Source: a bacterium HR23 (GTDB lineage: Bacteria; Chloroflexota; Dehalococcoidia; Lucifugimonadales; HRBIN23). From it: 5,601 bases of DNA. Of this stretch, positions 4,790 through 5,601 are shown one piece after another. Position numbers and translations under genes: made by a program. The DNA lies in contig BEHZ01000113.1 in NCBI GenBank assembly GCA_002923335.1, forward strand, positions 1 to 5,601, read 5' to 3'. Every line of letters begins with the position of its first letter. Position 1 is the stretch's first letter. The notes under the pieces are model-generated. The model worked only from the letters and a program-made list of their open reading frames with translations, made no database searches and was not told the DNA's origin.

Positions 4790-5601
4790 TGCGCACCAGC
4801 GAGTTTGACTATCATCTCCCCCCGCACCTCATCGCCCAGGAGCCCGTTGACCCACGGGACCACTCTCGGCTGATGGTAGTGGAGCGGGATAGCGGGGTCA
4901 TTGGCCATCGCCGATACTTCTCTGAGATCGTGGAGGAACTGGCTCCTGGAGACCTGTTGGTGTTCAACGACACCCGTGTTCTGCCAGCCCGCCTGCGTGG
5001 GCGGAGGGCAGATACCGGCGGGGCGGTGGAACTGCTCCTGCTCCAGCGGCTTGGGCCGGGGCGCTGGCGCGCCATCGGACGGCCTGGCAGGCGCCTACGG
5101 CCGGGGGTGCTGCTCCTCTTCGGCAATGACCCTCTCCGGGTGCAGGCGAGGGTGGCGGCCGACCTGGGCGAGGGGGTTCGGGAGGTGCTCCTGGAGGGGG
5201 AAGAGCATCTGGAGCAGGTGGGCGAGGTGCCCCTTCCACCCTATATCCACAAGCCGTTGGCCGACCCAGAGCGGTATCAGACGGTCTTTGCCCGCCAGCC
5301 GGGGAGCGTGGCAGCGCCCACCGCATCCCTGCACTTTACGCCAGCCCTCCTGGAGCGCCTGCGGAACCAGGGGGTAAGGATGGCCTTCCTGACTCTCCAC
5401 ATCGGGCTGGATACCTTCCGTTCGGTGCGGACCGAAGACCCCCGAGAGCACAAACTCCATGGAGAGCCTTTTACCTTACCCCTGGAGACGGCGCAGGCCA
5501 TAGGGGAAACCCGTGCCCAGGGCAAGCGGGTGGTGGCGGTGGGCACGACGGTGGTGCGGGTGCTGGAGCATGTGGCCACCTACTACCGCCAGGTGCGTCC
5601 G
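4789..5601 (+). CDS. queA: S-adenosylmethionine:tRNA ribosyltransferase-isomerase, N-terminal 271 residues
   Basis: QueA transfers and isomerises the ribosyl part of SAM onto 7-aminomethyl-7-deazaguanine at the wobble position of GUN tRNAs, giving epoxyqueuosine. The reading frame is open to the window end, so about 70-85 C-terminal residues are missing (family length about 340-356). Visible motifs are MRTSEFDYHLPPHLIAQ at the start, RDHSRL (23-28), GDLLVFNDTRVLPARL (54-69), TGGAVELLLL (76-85), PLPPYIHKP (148-156), DPERYQTVFA (159-168), GSVAAPTASLHFT (172-184), LTLHIGLDTF (201-210), EHKLHGEPF (220-228) and VVAVGTTVVRVLE (248-260). The start ATG overlaps the DUF2905 stop as TAATG, and no Shine-Dalgarno sequence is seen in the 20 bases before it, so translation probably relies on ribosomes finishing the upstream gene. 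Serine in APTAS and leucine in HKLHGE replace residues that are usually Gly and Met; the rest looks intact. Confidence 0.96.
   Translation, partial: MRTSEFDYHLPPHLIAQEPVDPRDHSRLMVVERDSGVIGHRRYFSEIVEELAPGDLLVFNDTRVLPARLRGRRADTGGAVELLLLQRLGPGRWRAIGRPGRRLRPGVLLLFGNDPLRVQARVAADLGEGVREVLLEGEEHLEQVGEVPLPPYIHKPLADPERYQTVFARQPGSVAAPTASLHFTPALLERLRNQGVRMAFLTLHIGLDTFRSVRTEDPREHKLHGEPFTLPLETAQAIGETRAQGKRVVAVGTTVVRVLEHVATYYRQVRP

Noticed and set aside
4901..5377. A 158-codon rightward frame and several leftward frames in the queA region.
   Set aside because: They overlap the continuous QueA frame that starts at 4789 and runs to the window end; their products have no recognisable motifs.

Overview
This GC-rich window (about 60-65% G+C by eye, with G/C-ending codons throughout) is an ordinary, densely packed bacterial chromosomal segment. 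It holds six protein-coding genes: four complete and two cut by the window edges. I see no RNA gene, CRISPR array, insertion sequence, integration site or phage gene. The organism cannot be fixed from this sequence. The mix of a SCO-family protein, a HemL-like class III aminotransferase, a CocE/NonD-type hydrolase and a folD-DUF2905-queA cluster would fit a Chloroflexota (Dehalococcoidia-like) or other deep-branching GC-rich bacterium. That is inference only.

Left part (1-1645): the first 62 codons of a membrane-anchored SCO1/SenC-family protein run leftward off the window. It diverges from a rightward 444-residue PLP-dependent class III aminotransferase related to glutamate-1-semialdehyde aminomutase. 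The 122-bp gap between them holds a promoter for each direction and an inverted repeat between the promoters.

Middle (1650-3545): a leftward 631-residue alpha/beta hydrolase of the CocE/NonD (S15-like) family converges on the aminotransferase with only 4 bp between the stop codons. Its catalytic residues line up closely with those of bacterial cocaine esterase.

Right part (3653-5601): a rightward, tightly packed set consists of folD (methylenetetrahydrofolate dehydrogenase/cyclohydrolase), a 78-residue two-helix membrane protein of the DUF2905 family, and the first 271 codons of queA (SAM:tRNA ribosyltransferase-isomerase, queuosine synthesis). The spacing is 6 bp and then a 1-base stop/start overlap (TAATG), which suggests one transcript with translational coupling into queA. 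The 107-bp gap between the hydrolase and folD contains two divergent promoter candidates whose -35 hexamers lie on top of each other.

No undescribed defence or mobile system is visible. The points most worth a second look are the shared -35 region of the hydrolase/folD promoters, the HemL-like enzyme that lacks a motif expected of true GSA aminomutases, the small DUF2905 protein between folD and queA, and substitutions in normally conserved QueA motifs.
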